Origin: a virus
IMG/VR virus record: IMGVR_UViG_3300032284_001479
Coordinates: 1 to 22,065 of that record
Strand: one strand, 5' to 3'
DNA: 22,065 nucleotides
The notes beneath the pieces are model-generated. The model was not told where the DNA came from. It worked only from the letters and a program-made list of their open reading frames with translations, and did not search any database. Each line of letters opens with the position of its first letter. Within the stretch, counting starts at the first letter, position 1. A program made the translations under genes and the position numbers. This document shows, piece by piece, positions 1 to 7,444 of this stretch.

Positions 1-339
1 CCTGATAACAGGCAAAATGGTGCAGCATATTGGGGTGTAGGAGTTCCTTATTCGGTAACAGGAGTAAGACCCGATACAGATACAACTATTTGGACTTTTG
101 GTGATAATCGTAATGCTCAAATTGTGGAGTGTATGATATGGATAACGATTTATAAACTAAGTCCGTTAATATCACCACGTAACATCCCTCCTCTGTGGGA
201 AAATAAGTATAAAGAATATTTAACATGGCTTCAGATGTGTGCGGAAGGAGATGTAACATTAACAGCACCCGAAATACAACCTGCTCAAGGAGCAAGGATA
301 AGATGGGGAGGAGCAATAAAACAAAGCAATGGCTACTAA
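1..339 (+). CDS. DUF1320 / Mu gp36-like head-tail protein (5' end missing)
   Basis: Frame 1 is open from the first base to a TAA at 337-339, giving 112 residues of a gene that begins upstream. The end reads like the DUF1320 (Mu gp36) family of small head-tail connector proteins: an acidic or arginine stretch (GDDRNA-type, here GDNRNAQ) precedes a helix, IVECMIWITIYKL, and a second helix, YKEYLTWLQMCAEGDV, precedes a Pro-rich tail. This is family recognition from memory of the pattern, not a search. A GTG at 124 could be read as a start, but the upstream residues (AYWGVGVPYSVTG and onward) fit the same family, so the gene is treated as partial. Its last 11 bases overlap the portal start, so the two are probably coupled. 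Confidence 0.75.
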   Translation, partial: PDNRQNGAAYWGVGVPYSVTGVRPDTDTTIWTFGDNRNAQIVECMIWITIYKLSPLISPRNIPPLWENKYKEYLTWLQMCAEGDVTLTAPEIQPAQGARIRWGGAIKQSNGY

Positions 340-1720
340 TAAGACAATATTATCACGAGTTAAAAATATGTTCTTTCCTGGGATAGGTACATCCGGCCCC
401 CCCGCGGAAAACAATTTACTTTCTCAAAACATTGTAAACGATGCTAAGGAATTAAATAAATATCGCGGTCCGGTACAATTAGTTCGTATTAAAGGTGATA
501 CTTCATTTTGGAGGTCATCAATAGCAGAGGCGGAGAGACCATTGCCAGCATTACCTTACAGGGTACAGATGCAGCAGATATTTATTGACACCGTATTGAA
601 TGGCCACGTATCGGCTTGTATGCAGAAGCGTAAGAACCTGACATTGCTTAAAAAGTATGCTATGGTTGATGAGCAAGGCAATGAGAATGAGGAAGCAACA
701 AAGTTAATAGATACTGCATGGTTTAATCTGATACGAAACTATATCCATGATGCGAAATTTTACGGATATTCATTAATAACCTTTGGTGATTTAATAGATG
801 GGGGATTCCCGAACTTGCAAATTACAAGACGTGCTGATGTAAGTCCTGATAGGTTGGTATTGAGTTCATTTCAATATATACCAACAGGTATTAACTTCAT
901 GGATGAGAACGAAAAAGACCCGAATGGAAATAGTTATTATGACTGGAGTTTATATGTAACAACACCTTCCGAGAATGGAGTAAGTGTTTGCGGATATGGA
1001 TTGCTGTACAAAGTTGCTTTGTATGAAATAATAATGAGGTCAATAATCGGTTGGAATACTGATTACATAGAGCGTTATGGACAGCCAACAGTAGTTATTA
1101 AGACCATAAAGGATAGCGAAGATGAGAGGGGTGCAGCAGAACAGGCAGCGCAAAACTTGGGGTCGAGTGGCTATATGATAATGGATAAGCAGGATGAGTT
1201 TGAATATGTTGAAACGTCAAACAGTGGTACAGGGTGGCAGTCTTATGATAACCTTGAACAGAGGTGTAAAAAAATCATATCTTCTATTATATTAGGACAC
1301 GAGGACGGGATTAGTTCAACACCGGGAAAGTTAGGAAGTGGGCAAGGGGGTAATAAAGATGTAGATGATAGCCCGATAGGACGAGCATTAGCAGAATGTG
1401 AGAGCATAGACAGCCGATTTGAGGAGAATGTAATTAATAATCACTTATTGCCAAAACTTATTAAGTTAGGATTTACACAGCTTGCAGGACTTAAATATCA
1501 GTTAAAAAATGACCAGGAGGAGTATATCGAAGAAAAGCGAATGAGTGAAACAGCTTTATCATGGGCAACGATAGCAAAGACGATGCACGATGCAGGATTA
1601 AATATTGATGTAGATACATTTGTTGAAAATTCAGGCATAAAAGCGGATAGGGTAGTTGCTCCGGAGCCAATGAACTTCAGTAGTAACTTAAAGGCAAAAC
1701 TTGAAAGAGTATATAAATAA
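329..1720 (+). CDS. Portal protein, DUF935 (Mu gp29-like)
   Basis: This 463-residue protein is the likely portal, the dodecameric ring at the capsid vertex through which DNA is packaged and to which the tail attaches. The DUF935 signature is visible: a region rich in conserved aromatic residues and, near residues 243-254, W-N-T-D-Y-I-E-R-Y-G-Q-P, the family's 'ER(F/Y)G.P' motif, followed by a long helical C-terminal half. It is slightly shorter than Mu gp29 (about 510 residues). The ATG at 329 lies inside the preceding gene. The stop at 1718-1720 overlaps the next ATG (TAATG), so portal and Mu F protein are translated in series, as in Mu-like phages. Confidence 0.93.
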   Translation: MATNKTILSRVKNMFFPGIGTSGPPAENNLLSQNIVNDAKELNKYRGPVQLVRIKGDTSFWRSSIAEAERPLPALPYRVQMQQIFIDTVLNGHVSACMQKRKNLTLLKKYAMVDEQGNENEEATKLIDTAWFNLIRNYIHDAKFYGYSLITFGDLIDGGFPNLQITRRADVSPDRLVLSSFQYIPTGINFMDENEKDPNGNSYYDWSLYVTTPSENGVSVCGYGLLYKVALYEIIMRSIIGWNTDYIERYGQPTVVIKTIKDSEDERGAAEQAAQNLGSSGYMIMDKQDEFEYVETSNSGTGWQSYDNLEQRCKKIISSIILGHEDGISSTPGKLGSGQGGNKDVDDSPIGRALAECESIDSRFEENVINNHLLPKLIKLGFTQLAGLKYQLKNDQEEYIEEKRMSETALSWATIAKTMHDAGLNIDVDTFVENSGIKADRVVAPEPMNFSSNLKAKLERVYK

Positions 1721-2616
1721 TGCAACCGAACCTTGGCCAATATAAGAATGAGATTTTGCACCGGATTTATTCAGGTGAGATAACAGCGCACAGCTTGCCT
1801 CGAAAATTATATGAAGCCATAGCAGATTATTTGCTTGATGGATTGGTAAAAGGATATAAGCAGGGTAAGATGAAACAGGGCAAGTTAAACGATAAGATAG
1901 TTCGAAATGATTGGGTAGACCCACTAAAAAAGTATATGTTTGATAGTGCTGATGAAACTATGATTAATCAGTTAATGACTAATACCTATATGTTCACAGC
2001 TTCGAAAATATTTAATGAAACAATGGATATGAGAAAGTTATTAGTTGATGATAACGGACTTGTTAGAAGTTTTAAAGAGTTTGAAACAGAGGCGGGTGGA
2101 GTTTGGGATACATATAACGAAACATGGCTAAAGACAGAATTTGATACAGCAGTAGCGGGAAGCAGGTCAGCGAGTAAGTGGGTAGAGATACAAAAGAATA
2201 AAGTTGATAGACCTTATTTGAGATATTCGGCAGTAATGGATGACCATACTTGCGAGATATGCGCTTCACTGGATGATATTACATTACCGATTGATGACCC
2301 TTTTTGGCTTGAGAATATTGCACCAAATCATTTTAATTGTGAGTGCGTAACAGAGCAGTTGGATGAGGACGATTTAAAAGATGTTGATGGGTTAAGTGAT
2401 GAAGAAGAAGTGAGTGCAGCAGTTGAAAGGTCGCAAGCGCATAAAGACGAGGCATGGAATTTTAACCCAGGAATAAAAGGTGAGATATTCCCAACGGAGG
2501 GAAGCAGTAAGCATCCTTATTTTGATGTACCGAAAGAGTACTTGCCATTAGCAAAAAGGAATTTTAATTTACCATTGCCCGATAGCATACAATACGACAA
2601 AGAAACAGAAGAATGA
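1720..2616 (+). CDS. Mu F-type minor head / head morphogenesis protein
   Basis: This 298-residue protein belongs to the Mu gpF (gp30) / SPP1 gp7 minor head protein group, which binds the portal and is carried into the capsid. The diagnostic domain is in the middle: DDHTCEICASLDD near residue 173, then P-N-H-F-N-C-E-C at residues 202-209. These Cys and His residues are the family hallmark and are all present. The N-terminal half is helical and the C-terminus is acidic and then loosely conserved. The protein is shorter than Mu gpF (over 400 residues) but usual for Bacteroidetes Mu-like elements. It overlaps the portal stop by one base and the next gene by four (ATGA). Confidence 0.92.
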   Translation: MQPNLGQYKNEILHRIYSGEITAHSLPRKLYEAIADYLLDGLVKGYKQGKMKQGKLNDKIVRNDWVDPLKKYMFDSADETMINQLMTNTYMFTASKIFNETMDMRKLLVDDNGLVRSFKEFETEAGGVWDTYNETWLKTEFDTAVAGSRSASKWVEIQKNKVDRPYLRYSAVMDDHTCEICASLDDITLPIDDPFWLENIAPNHFNCECVTEQLDEDDLKDVDGLSDEEEVSAAVERSQAHKDEAWNFNPGIKGEIFPTEGSSKHPYFDVPKEYLPLAKRNFNLPLPDSIQYDKETEE

Positions 2617-2975
2617 CATTAATAAACTTTAAAAAACCACGCTCGACGGGAGCAAAGAATAATGTAATTAACTGGTCTGCAGGTGATAGACTGAAAGACA
2701 AAAGCGGTGAATATTTGCCTAAAGCAGTTGATTTAGTTGCAAAGTGTGTAGGATGGCACAGAATACACAAACGAAGTATTAAATGTGTGTATCTTTGCCC
2801 GGTGTATTACAATCAGTTTGATGCTTGGTGGAGAAGATTAGCAACCGAACAGGAGGCCGATAGTAAAGTAGAGTTATTAACATTTGATGGATGTGAGGTT
2901 AAGAGAATGAATGAGAACCATGTAGTAAGGTCAAGATTTGGGGATGATATGTTTGATTGGGAAATGTACGAATAA
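2613..2975 (+). CDS. Hypothetical protein in head-neck operon
   Basis: 120 residues, no family recognised. The N-terminus is basic and low in hydrophobic residues (FKKPRSTGAKN). A central part (CVGWHRIHKRSIKCVYLCPVYYNQFDAWWRR) is rich in aromatics and has three Cys residues, and the C-terminus is acidic. There is no signal peptide and no membrane segment. It starts on an ATGA overlap with the Mu F gene and ends on a TAATG overlap with the gpG-like gene, so it is locked into the head-neck operon. A role in head completion or as a packaged cargo protein is only an inference from position. Confidence 0.8.
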   Translation: MTLINFKKPRSTGAKNNVINWSAGDRLKDKSGEYLPKAVDLVAKCVGWHRIHKRSIKCVYLCPVYYNQFDAWWRRLATEQEADSKVELLTFDGCEVKRMNENHVVRSRFGDDMFDWEMYE

Positions 2976-3400
2976 TGGAAGATGATAAGTTTAAATTTGG
3001 CAAGATGATTAAAGCGTTACAGGATGCTAAAGTTACGCTGCCTTCTAAATTGGCACAGACAGGACAATTATATTTTCAGCAAAACTTTGACAGACAACAA
3101 TGGGATGGTGTGAAATGGGCGCCGCGCAAAAGTGAGTTTACTTATCAAAACCATAAGAAAGTTAAGAACACGAAACACCTATTAGTTAGGACCGGAGCAT
3201 TGAGGCAATCATTACAGGATAGTGTACGAGAGATGAGTTACGAAAAAATAGTATGGGGTACAGATATTCCGTATGCCAAGTATCAAAACTTTGGAACAGA
3301 CACGATTCCACAGCGTGAATTTATGGGCGAAAGTAAAGAACTGAATGCGAAATTTAAGGACAAAATTACTAAAGCATTTGACCGCATAATGAAACCATGA
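2975..3400 (+). CDS. Phage virion morphogenesis protein (Mu gpG-like / tail completion)
   Basis: 141 residues from the ATG at 2975. An in-frame TTG at 2957 exists, but the ATG sits on a TAATG overlap with the preceding stop and is the better start. The protein matches the pattern of the phage virion morphogenesis family (Mu gpG, P2 gpS). It has an N-terminal helix, FDRQQWDGVKWAPRK with the typical 'F..q..P.G..W.p', a middle LLVRTGALRQSL ('L..tG.L..s'), then YAKYQNFGTDTIPQREFMG ('Ya..hq.G...iPaR.F.G'). These proteins complete the tail or the head-tail joint. The 3' end overlaps the next start by ATGA. Confidence 0.88.
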   Translation: MEDDKFKFGKMIKALQDAKVTLPSKLAQTGQLYFQQNFDRQQWDGVKWAPRKSEFTYQNHKKVKNTKHLLVRTGALRQSLQDSVREMSYEKIVWGTDIPYAKYQNFGTDTIPQREFMGESKELNAKFKDKITKAFDRIMKP

Positions 3401-3864
3401 AGCAGTTGTTTAATGCCATAAAGAATTACCTATTACCATTACTTAATCAGTATGGAGTAACCTTTATTGAGGTATGGAATAACAACCTATCTTATTTGGA
3501 ACAAGGCATGGATAATCCGAACTATCAATCACCTGCTTTATTTGTGGAGTTTGTTAGTCCTTTGAACTGGAGGCAGGTAGGTAACGGAGTACAGGCGATT
3601 GATGATTTACATATTAAGTTACATTTGATAGTTAATGAACTTGATGCTATTGATGGCACGATGTCGCAAAACTTGAATGTATTGCAGATGGCTCAAAATG
3701 TATTTGCACAATTTCAGGATGTGGAGTTATCTGTACCGGTAGGAATAATGACAAGGGTGGGTGAGATGCAGGATGATGACCACGACAACATATATCACTT
3801 TCAACAGGAGTATATCACTACATGGATGGACTTTACAATGAATAGACCTTTAAATGGCACATAA
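3397..3864 (+). CDS. Tail terminator-like neck protein, interrupted before a 25-codon in-frame tail
   Basis: 155 residues up to a TAA at 3862-3864. The size, position after the gpG-like gene and overall pattern (short N-terminal helix, PALFVEFVSPLNW strand, DDLHIKLHLIVNELDA, closing ITTWMDFTM strand) suit a tail terminator or neck protein, but no exact family is claimed. The same frame stays open after the TAA for 25 more codons (SVPILDYELDIIDPNQ and onward) and ends in a TGA at 3940-3942 that overlaps the next ATG as ATGA, the junction type used elsewhere in this operon. The annotated stop is therefore probably premature, readthrough or an assembly error. The complete protein would be about 180 residues with a selenocysteine-free, acidic tail. 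Confidence 0.75.
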   Translation: MKQLFNAIKNYLLPLLNQYGVTFIEVWNNNLSYLEQGMDNPNYQSPALFVEFVSPLNWRQVGNGVQAIDDLHIKLHLIVNELDAIDGTMSQNLNVLQMAQNVFAQFQDVELSVPVGIMTRVGEMQDDDHDNIYHFQQEYITTWMDFTMNRPLNGT

Positions 3865-3942
3865 TCTGTGCCTATATTGGATTATGAATTAGATATTATA
3901 GACCCTAATCAAGAAGAAACAATTTTATATTATACGACATGA
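3862..3942 (+). pseudogene. In-frame C-terminal remnant after TAA of the tail-terminator-like gene
   Basis: Beginning with the TAA at 3862, the frame of the upstream gene continues for 25 sense codons (LDYELDIIDPN in the middle) to a TGA at 3940-3942. That TGA forms an ATGA overlap with the next gene. The rest of this operon has no gap longer than about a dozen bases up to 6792, so the 74-base 'gap' here is best explained as the severed end of the upstream gene. Whether the full-length protein is made by stop readthrough cannot be told from sequence alone. Confidence 0.6.
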
Positions 3943-4322
3943 TAAAAGTAAAACAAGTAATTTTAACACCTACGCAAATTGAAGCGTTATATGCAACCCC
4001 ATTAATCGTATTGCCTGCGCCACCAACGGGATATGTTAATAATATTCTAAGTGTAACAGAAAGGTTGGATTTTAAAACAACTCCTTATACGGGGGTGATA
4101 AAAACTATGTATCAAAGCATTAATTCAGACGGGAATATTATATTTGAAAGTGAGGTTATTGCCAATCATACAAGTATACTTTTGCCGACAGTTAAAAAAA
4201 TAACAAACCAAACAATACTTGCTACTACAGACCCTATTTATCTTACAACCGATGCAACAGCAACAGATGGAGATAGTCAATTTACGATTACAATAGTTTA
4301 TGACCAAGTAGCAATATCATAA
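3939..4322 (+). CDS. Small phage structural protein (decoration/tail accessory type)
   Basis: 127 residues, predicted to be mostly beta strand. It opens with IKVKQVILTPTQIEALYATPLIVLPAPP followed by G-Y-V, which resembles a widespread class of small phage virion proteins that begin '..tLt.aqi.aL..tP..lv.aPg.Gk.i'. It then has Thr- and Ile-rich strands up to FTITIVYDQVAIS. This similarity is recalled from pattern and was not searched. It lies between the neck genes and the baseplate gpJ-like gene. It starts on an ATGA overlap with the in-frame remnant upstream and ends on a TAATG overlap with gpJ. The likely role is a surface or tail accessory protein. Confidence in the gene is high, in the role low. 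Confidence 0.8.
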   Translation: MIKVKQVILTPTQIEALYATPLIVLPAPPTGYVNNILSVTERLDFKTTPYTGVIKTMYQSINSDGNIIFESEVIANHTSILLPTVKKITNQTILATTDPIYLTTDATATDGDSQFTITIVYDQVAIS

Positions 4323-5173
4323 TGGGATATACACCTCGCACCATACAGCAGATAGTTAATCAAATTACCGCATCCAAAAATGCGGATAGTAATTTGAACG
4401 GACTAACAAGCACCTCGCAGGTTGCTTATTGGAAACTATGGATATATATTCAGGCAGTAGCTACAAATCTATTGGAGCAGATAATGAGTATATTCTTAGA
4501 TGAAATACAAACAATAGAAAGTCAAAGCCATGCGGGTACGATTGGATGGGTGCAGAATGAAGTCCTTAAATTTCAATATCCTGACGTAGTACAAATCAAT
4601 CCTGATTTCACGTTTCAATACGCAACTATTAATCCATCATTACAGATAATTACTAATTGTGCGGTAACAGTAGGAAATACAGGAGCATTAACAGTAAAAG
4701 TAACAACAGGAGTTCCGGCAGGTGCAATATCAAGCGATGAACAAATAGCATTAACAAGTTACTTAGATGCAATACTTTCACCTAACCAATTTTACACAAT
4801 AGTAAGTCAGGATGGCGATGCTTTATATATCACAGGTACAGTATTTTATAACGGGCAATATCAGGCAGCTATTCAGACAAACGTAGAAGCGGCTTTAACA
4901 GCATATATCAATAAATTTGCAACATCATCAGCAAGCGGAGGTGGTTTTAATGGAGTGGTAAAACTATCGGATATTGAGAATGTAATATTATCGGTTGCGG
5001 GTGTAGTTGATTGGCAACCTTCAATGGTTGCGGTTACTCCTTTTGGTGGGTCAATGGTTTATCTAATGAAAGTAAGCACAATTATATCACGTAACTTTCA
5101 GACAGTGGCAGGATATGTTAAGGAAGCAGGTCCTTTTAGTTCAACAATTTCTTATCAGATAGCGGCAAATTAA
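4322..5173 (+). CDS. Baseplate J-like protein (Mu gp47 / P2 gpJ type)
   Basis: 283 residues. The C-terminal part has the baseplate J pattern near residues 190-233: AALTAYINKF, then a Gly-rich turn and VVKLSDIENVILSVAGVVDW, equivalent to the family's 'l..yi......G..v..s.i...i..v.GV.d'. The N-terminal region is helical and probably joins the hub, and the middle is beta-rich. In contractile tails gpJ proteins form the baseplate wedge with gpW (gp25-like) and gpI. Here the gp25-like partner is encoded 13 kb away at 17856, so the wedge genes are split. The gene overlaps its neighbours by one base on each side (TAATG). Confidence 0.82.
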   Translation: MGYTPRTIQQIVNQITASKNADSNLNGLTSTSQVAYWKLWIYIQAVATNLLEQIMSIFLDEIQTIESQSHAGTIGWVQNEVLKFQYPDVVQINPDFTFQYATINPSLQIITNCAVTVGNTGALTVKVTTGVPAGAISSDEQIALTSYLDAILSPNQFYTIVSQDGDALYITGTVFYNGQYQAAIQTNVEAALTAYINKFATSSASGGGFNGVVKLSDIENVILSVAGVVDWQPSMVAVTPFGGSMVYLMKVSTIISRNFQTVAGYVKEAGPFSSTISYQIAAN

Positions 5174-5976
5174 TGATACCGAATCCTGAAATATATTATC
5201 AAACCGAATCACAGGTAGCTAATGATTTGTTGCCAGTGCAAAGGAGAAAGCCAGTATTTAAGTCATGGCTCACCGCTTTGTTGAGTTCTATTCAGTGGTG
5301 CAGGGATGTTATATTTAATAATTTTGCGGATGGGTCAAGTTATGATAATTGGACATCAGGAAATACTTATGCTTATTTAGAGCGTGTGATTTATATTGAT
5401 AATGGAGTATATGAGTGCCAAAAGACAACAGGACTAACATCATTTGTACCCCCTAATATTGATACAGATAATTGGCTTAAAATAGCAGACAGCTTTATCG
5501 GAATACGTGAGCAGATGCACTATACCTTTCAGAAGTTATGGCTTGAGTATGCACTTAATCGTATCTATCAGGTTGCTCCATTCAGTACGATTGATTGGGG
5601 GGTAACATTTAGCGGTATAACACCAACAGCGCATACTACACCTCCATATACACAAATTTATATCAGCAAGACACCAGTATTATTAACTAATTTTTGGTTG
5701 AGCAATGGGGGAGTAGAAGCATTAACATCATTTATGCCAACCAATAGTATTTATTCGCATTACTATTTAGGCAATGCTTATGCAGCTTATTCGACCTATC
5801 AATTTACGATTCATGTACCGAGTGCGGTGTACACTCAAATAGCAGACAATACACCAACATCAGTGCCAACAACCGACCCTACCGACCCCGCACCACAAAG
5901 AGCAGGAAGTGCGATAAGAGCGTTTGTAAACAGGTATGCACAGGCAGGAAGCATATATAAAATAGTAACTTATTAA
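5173..5976 (+). CDS. Baseplate gpI-like wedge protein with carbohydrate-binding-like insert
   Basis: 267 residues. Its place directly after the gpJ-like gene and before the fibre is the usual position of gpI (Mu gp48), the wedge protein that holds the fibre; that role is inferred from order. The N-terminus (ANDLLPVQRRKPVFKSWL) and the helical FTFQ-KLWLEYALN stretch fit a wedge protein. Residues about 58-103 look like a separate small module: N-W-T-S-G-N-T-Y, V-I-Y-I-D-N-G-V-Y-E-C, then P-P-N and D-N-W-L-K-I. This is the aromatic spacing of CBM5/12-like (chitin-binding type) modules common in phage tail proteins. The C-terminal half is Thr/Pro-rich and beta-like. Confidence 0.68.
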   Translation: MIPNPEIYYQTESQVANDLLPVQRRKPVFKSWLTALLSSIQWCRDVIFNNFADGSSYDNWTSGNTYAYLERVIYIDNGVYECQKTTGLTSFVPPNIDTDNWLKIADSFIGIREQMHYTFQKLWLEYALNRIYQVAPFSTIDWGVTFSGITPTAHTTPPYTQIYISKTPVLLTNFWLSNGGVEALTSFMPTNSIYSHYYLGNAYAAYSTYQFTIHVPSAVYTQIADNTPTSVPTTDPTDPAPQRAGSAIRAFVNRYAQAGSIYKIVTY

Positions 5977-5988
5977 AACAAATAAAAT

Positions 5989-6792
5989 ATGAAAGTAATT
6001 AATGTAACGCAGATAGTAGACCCGAATGTACAACAACCATTTACAGGGCCATCATTAAACTTTTTGCAACAGGGTAATATTGAGATATTGAATGCACTTG
6101 CTCAATCATTGGGTGATTCAAGAGGTGGCACAGGAATAGACACCTATATAATAACAGGATTTAAACAATTTGATATGGGAGGCGGGAATTATAGTTATAC
6201 ACAAGGATATATTTACGACCAACAAACAGGACTAATTTACTTTTGCCCAGGAACTGGAAGTGGAAGTGTAGCGGATGCAAACCCTAACTTTACATTTTTA
6301 GCAACTCCAGACGGAGTAGCTGACCCATGTATATTTAGCGATGGCAGTACTAAGAATGTACACTATAATTACACAGTTGAAATAAATGGTGCAGGAATAG
6401 TAATAAATTCCTTTAATAACTTAATACGTTCATTTACTGTAAGGCAAAAGGTATTTACTGTAGGTGAGGCAGGTGCAGCAGCATTTGAAGGCACTTGTAC
6501 GCCAGCCTCAGCAGGTGATAGCTTACGTTATTGGAAAGATTCGAGCGACATTGTACATATTCAGGGAGGATTTAAACCAGGAGGTGGAGCAGGGAGTGTG
6601 TTTCAGCTTCCCGTGGGAATGAGGCCAGTTAATGATACTGAATTACATTACAGAGTGGATGCTACCAACATTGGCGCATCAGGAGGTACAACAACAGTAG
6701 AAGTTATAATATATGCAAGTGGACAAGTGTGGACAAATACTACATCAGGAAGCACTATATCCCTTGGACATTTATCGTTTGCTATCTTTTAG
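5989..6792 (+). CDS. Tail fibre / receptor-binding protein
   Basis: 267 residues. The first 45 residues resemble the trimer-forming N-terminus of short fibres (PFTGPSLNFLQQGNIEILNALAQSLG), followed by beta-rich, Gly-rich segments. The C-terminal tip from about residue 180 has Y-W-K-D-S-S-D-I-V-H-I-Q-G, then V-F-Q-L-P-V-G-M-R-P. This is the 'g.v.l.G......g..i..LP.G.RP' pattern seen at the tips of many phage fibres. It probably recognises the host surface. It has an A-rich leader (aacaaataaaat) and no overlap with the gpI-like gene. The 3' end overlaps the convergent leftward gene by four bases. Confidence 0.78.
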   Translation: MKVINVTQIVDPNVQQPFTGPSLNFLQQGNIEILNALAQSLGDSRGGTGIDTYIITGFKQFDMGGGNYSYTQGYIYDQQTGLIYFCPGTGSGSVADANPNFTFLATPDGVADPCIFSDGSTKNVHYNYTVEINGAGIVINSFNNLIRSFTVRQKVFTVGEAGAAAFEGTCTPASAGDSLRYWKDSSDIVHIQGGFKPGGGAGSVFQLPVGMRPVNDTELHYRVDATNIGASGGTTTVEVIIYASGQVWTNTTSGSTISLGHLSFAIF

Positions 6793-7106
6793 ATACGAAT
6801 AACAACGGAGGTATTCATAATTTCATTGTATTTGGTTTGATAGTCCTCAAATACTTTGCCTTCGTTTAATTTGGAAGTAGTTACACCTTTATCATCAGTA
6901 ATAGTAACTATCTTATCATTTTCAAGTACGAAATACTCCTTTTGCAAATCGTTTAATGTTTTGCCAAGTGCTACATACTTTGAAAAGTTTAGTTCGTGGA
7001 AGTCAGAAATACGGGTACGGAACAATATCCCTAATACGCTTGTCTGAATTTGAGCCAACTCACTAAAGTATGAGTACAGCATTTTGTTGGTAGTGTTTAT
7101 TGTCAT
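6789..7106 (-). CDS. Hypothetical leftward protein, DUF1617-like
   Basis: 105 residues, soluble and predicted helical. Its C-terminal pattern (VLENDKIVTITDD, then LNEGKVFEDYQTKYNEIMNTSVVI) resembles the short DUF1617-type phage proteins, in which a late 'eg.t.edf..ey.elmn.ev' segment recurs. This is a weak resemblance from memory. It is the second gene of a two-gene leftward unit, five bases after the 7112-7342 gene. Its stop overlaps the end of the fibre gene tail to tail. It lies opposite to all structural genes and is therefore likely expressed on a different schedule, possibly as a moron or regulator. Confidence 0.75.
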   Translation of the reverse strand: MTINTTNKMLYSYFSELAQIQTSVLGILFRTRISDFHELNFSKYVALGKTLNDLQKEYFVLENDKIVTITDDKGVTTSKLNEGKVFEDYQTKYNEIMNTSVVIRI

Positions 7107-7111
7107 ATTGT

Positions 7112-7342
7112 TTATTGTTTAATTTTATTTTTTTTTATCCAGTAATCGTAATCTTCTAATAATTGTTTTTGATGAATAGGAGTAAGACTATCGTAATATT
7201 TTTCTAAAATACTATTCATGTGTTCTCCTTTGCCTCTTAACATATTATTCATATCAGCAATAAATAATCTATGATAACGTGGTTTAAGTATAGTACTGAT
7301 ACGTCTTTCGCAGGATGATGAGATATATTTTACTCTTGGCAT
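7112..7342 (-). CDS. Small basic leftward protein, possible DNA-binding regulator
   Basis: 76 residues, strongly basic at the N-terminus (MPRVKYISSSCERRISTILKPRYHR) and helical later (HMNSILEKYYDSLTPIHQKQLLEDYDYW). No family is claimed. A short basic strand followed by two helices would be compatible with a small ribbon-helix-helix-type protein, but that is inference. Its start faces the start of the protease gene across a 102-base region with two promoter-like elements and a palindrome, so it may regulate its own and the head operon promoters. It is followed after five bases by the 6789-7106 gene. Confidence 0.75.
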   Translation of the reverse strand: MPRVKYISSSCERRISTILKPRYHRLFIADMNNMLRGKGEHMNSILEKYYDSLTPIHQKQLLEDYDYWIKKNKIKQ

Positions 7343-7357
7343 AGAAATAAATTTTTA

Positions 7358-7365
7358 CAAAAATA
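7358..7365 (-). promoter_or_regulatory. Leftward promoter -7 box (TATTTTTG)
   Basis: On the minus strand this reads TATTTTTG, a match to the Bacteroidetes -7 consensus TAnnTTTG, 15 bases before the ATG of the leftward gene at 7342. No good -33 TTG is seen upstream, so the call rests on the -7 box and on position between divergent genes. Confidence 0.5.
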
Positions 7366-7379
7366 CAAATAATATTTTA

Positions 7380-7399
7380 ATGTGCTAATAATGGCACAT
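7380..7399. promoter_or_regulatory. Palindromic operator candidate between divergent promoters
   Basis: ATGTGC (7380-7385) and GCACAT (7394-7399) form a perfect 6-bp inverted repeat around an 8-base spacer. The repeat sits midway between the leftward and rightward -7 boxes, where a dimeric repressor or activator could control both units. It has no T-run, so it is not a terminator. Confidence 0.45.
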
Positions 7400-7426
7400 A
7401 ATAGTTATTAACAAATTTTATTAACG

Positions 7427-7434
7427 TATTTTTG
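7427..7434 (+). promoter_or_regulatory. Rightward promoter -7 box for head operon (TATTTTTG)
   Basis: TATTTTTG matches the Bacteroidetes -7 consensus TAnnTTTG and lies 10 bases before the protease ATG at 7445, which implies a very short leader. The surrounding 16 bases (7421-7436) differ at only one position from 21251-21266, in front of the second rightward operon. ATTAAC occurs twice just upstream (7407-7412 and 7420-7425). A clear -33 TTG is not seen, so a phage activator may be needed. Confidence 0.55.
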
Positions 7435-7444
7435 TATCGAGTAA

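Noticed and set aside
2957-2974. TTG start for the gpG-like gene
   Set aside because: The ATG at 2975 sits on a TAATG overlap with the previous stop and is the better start.
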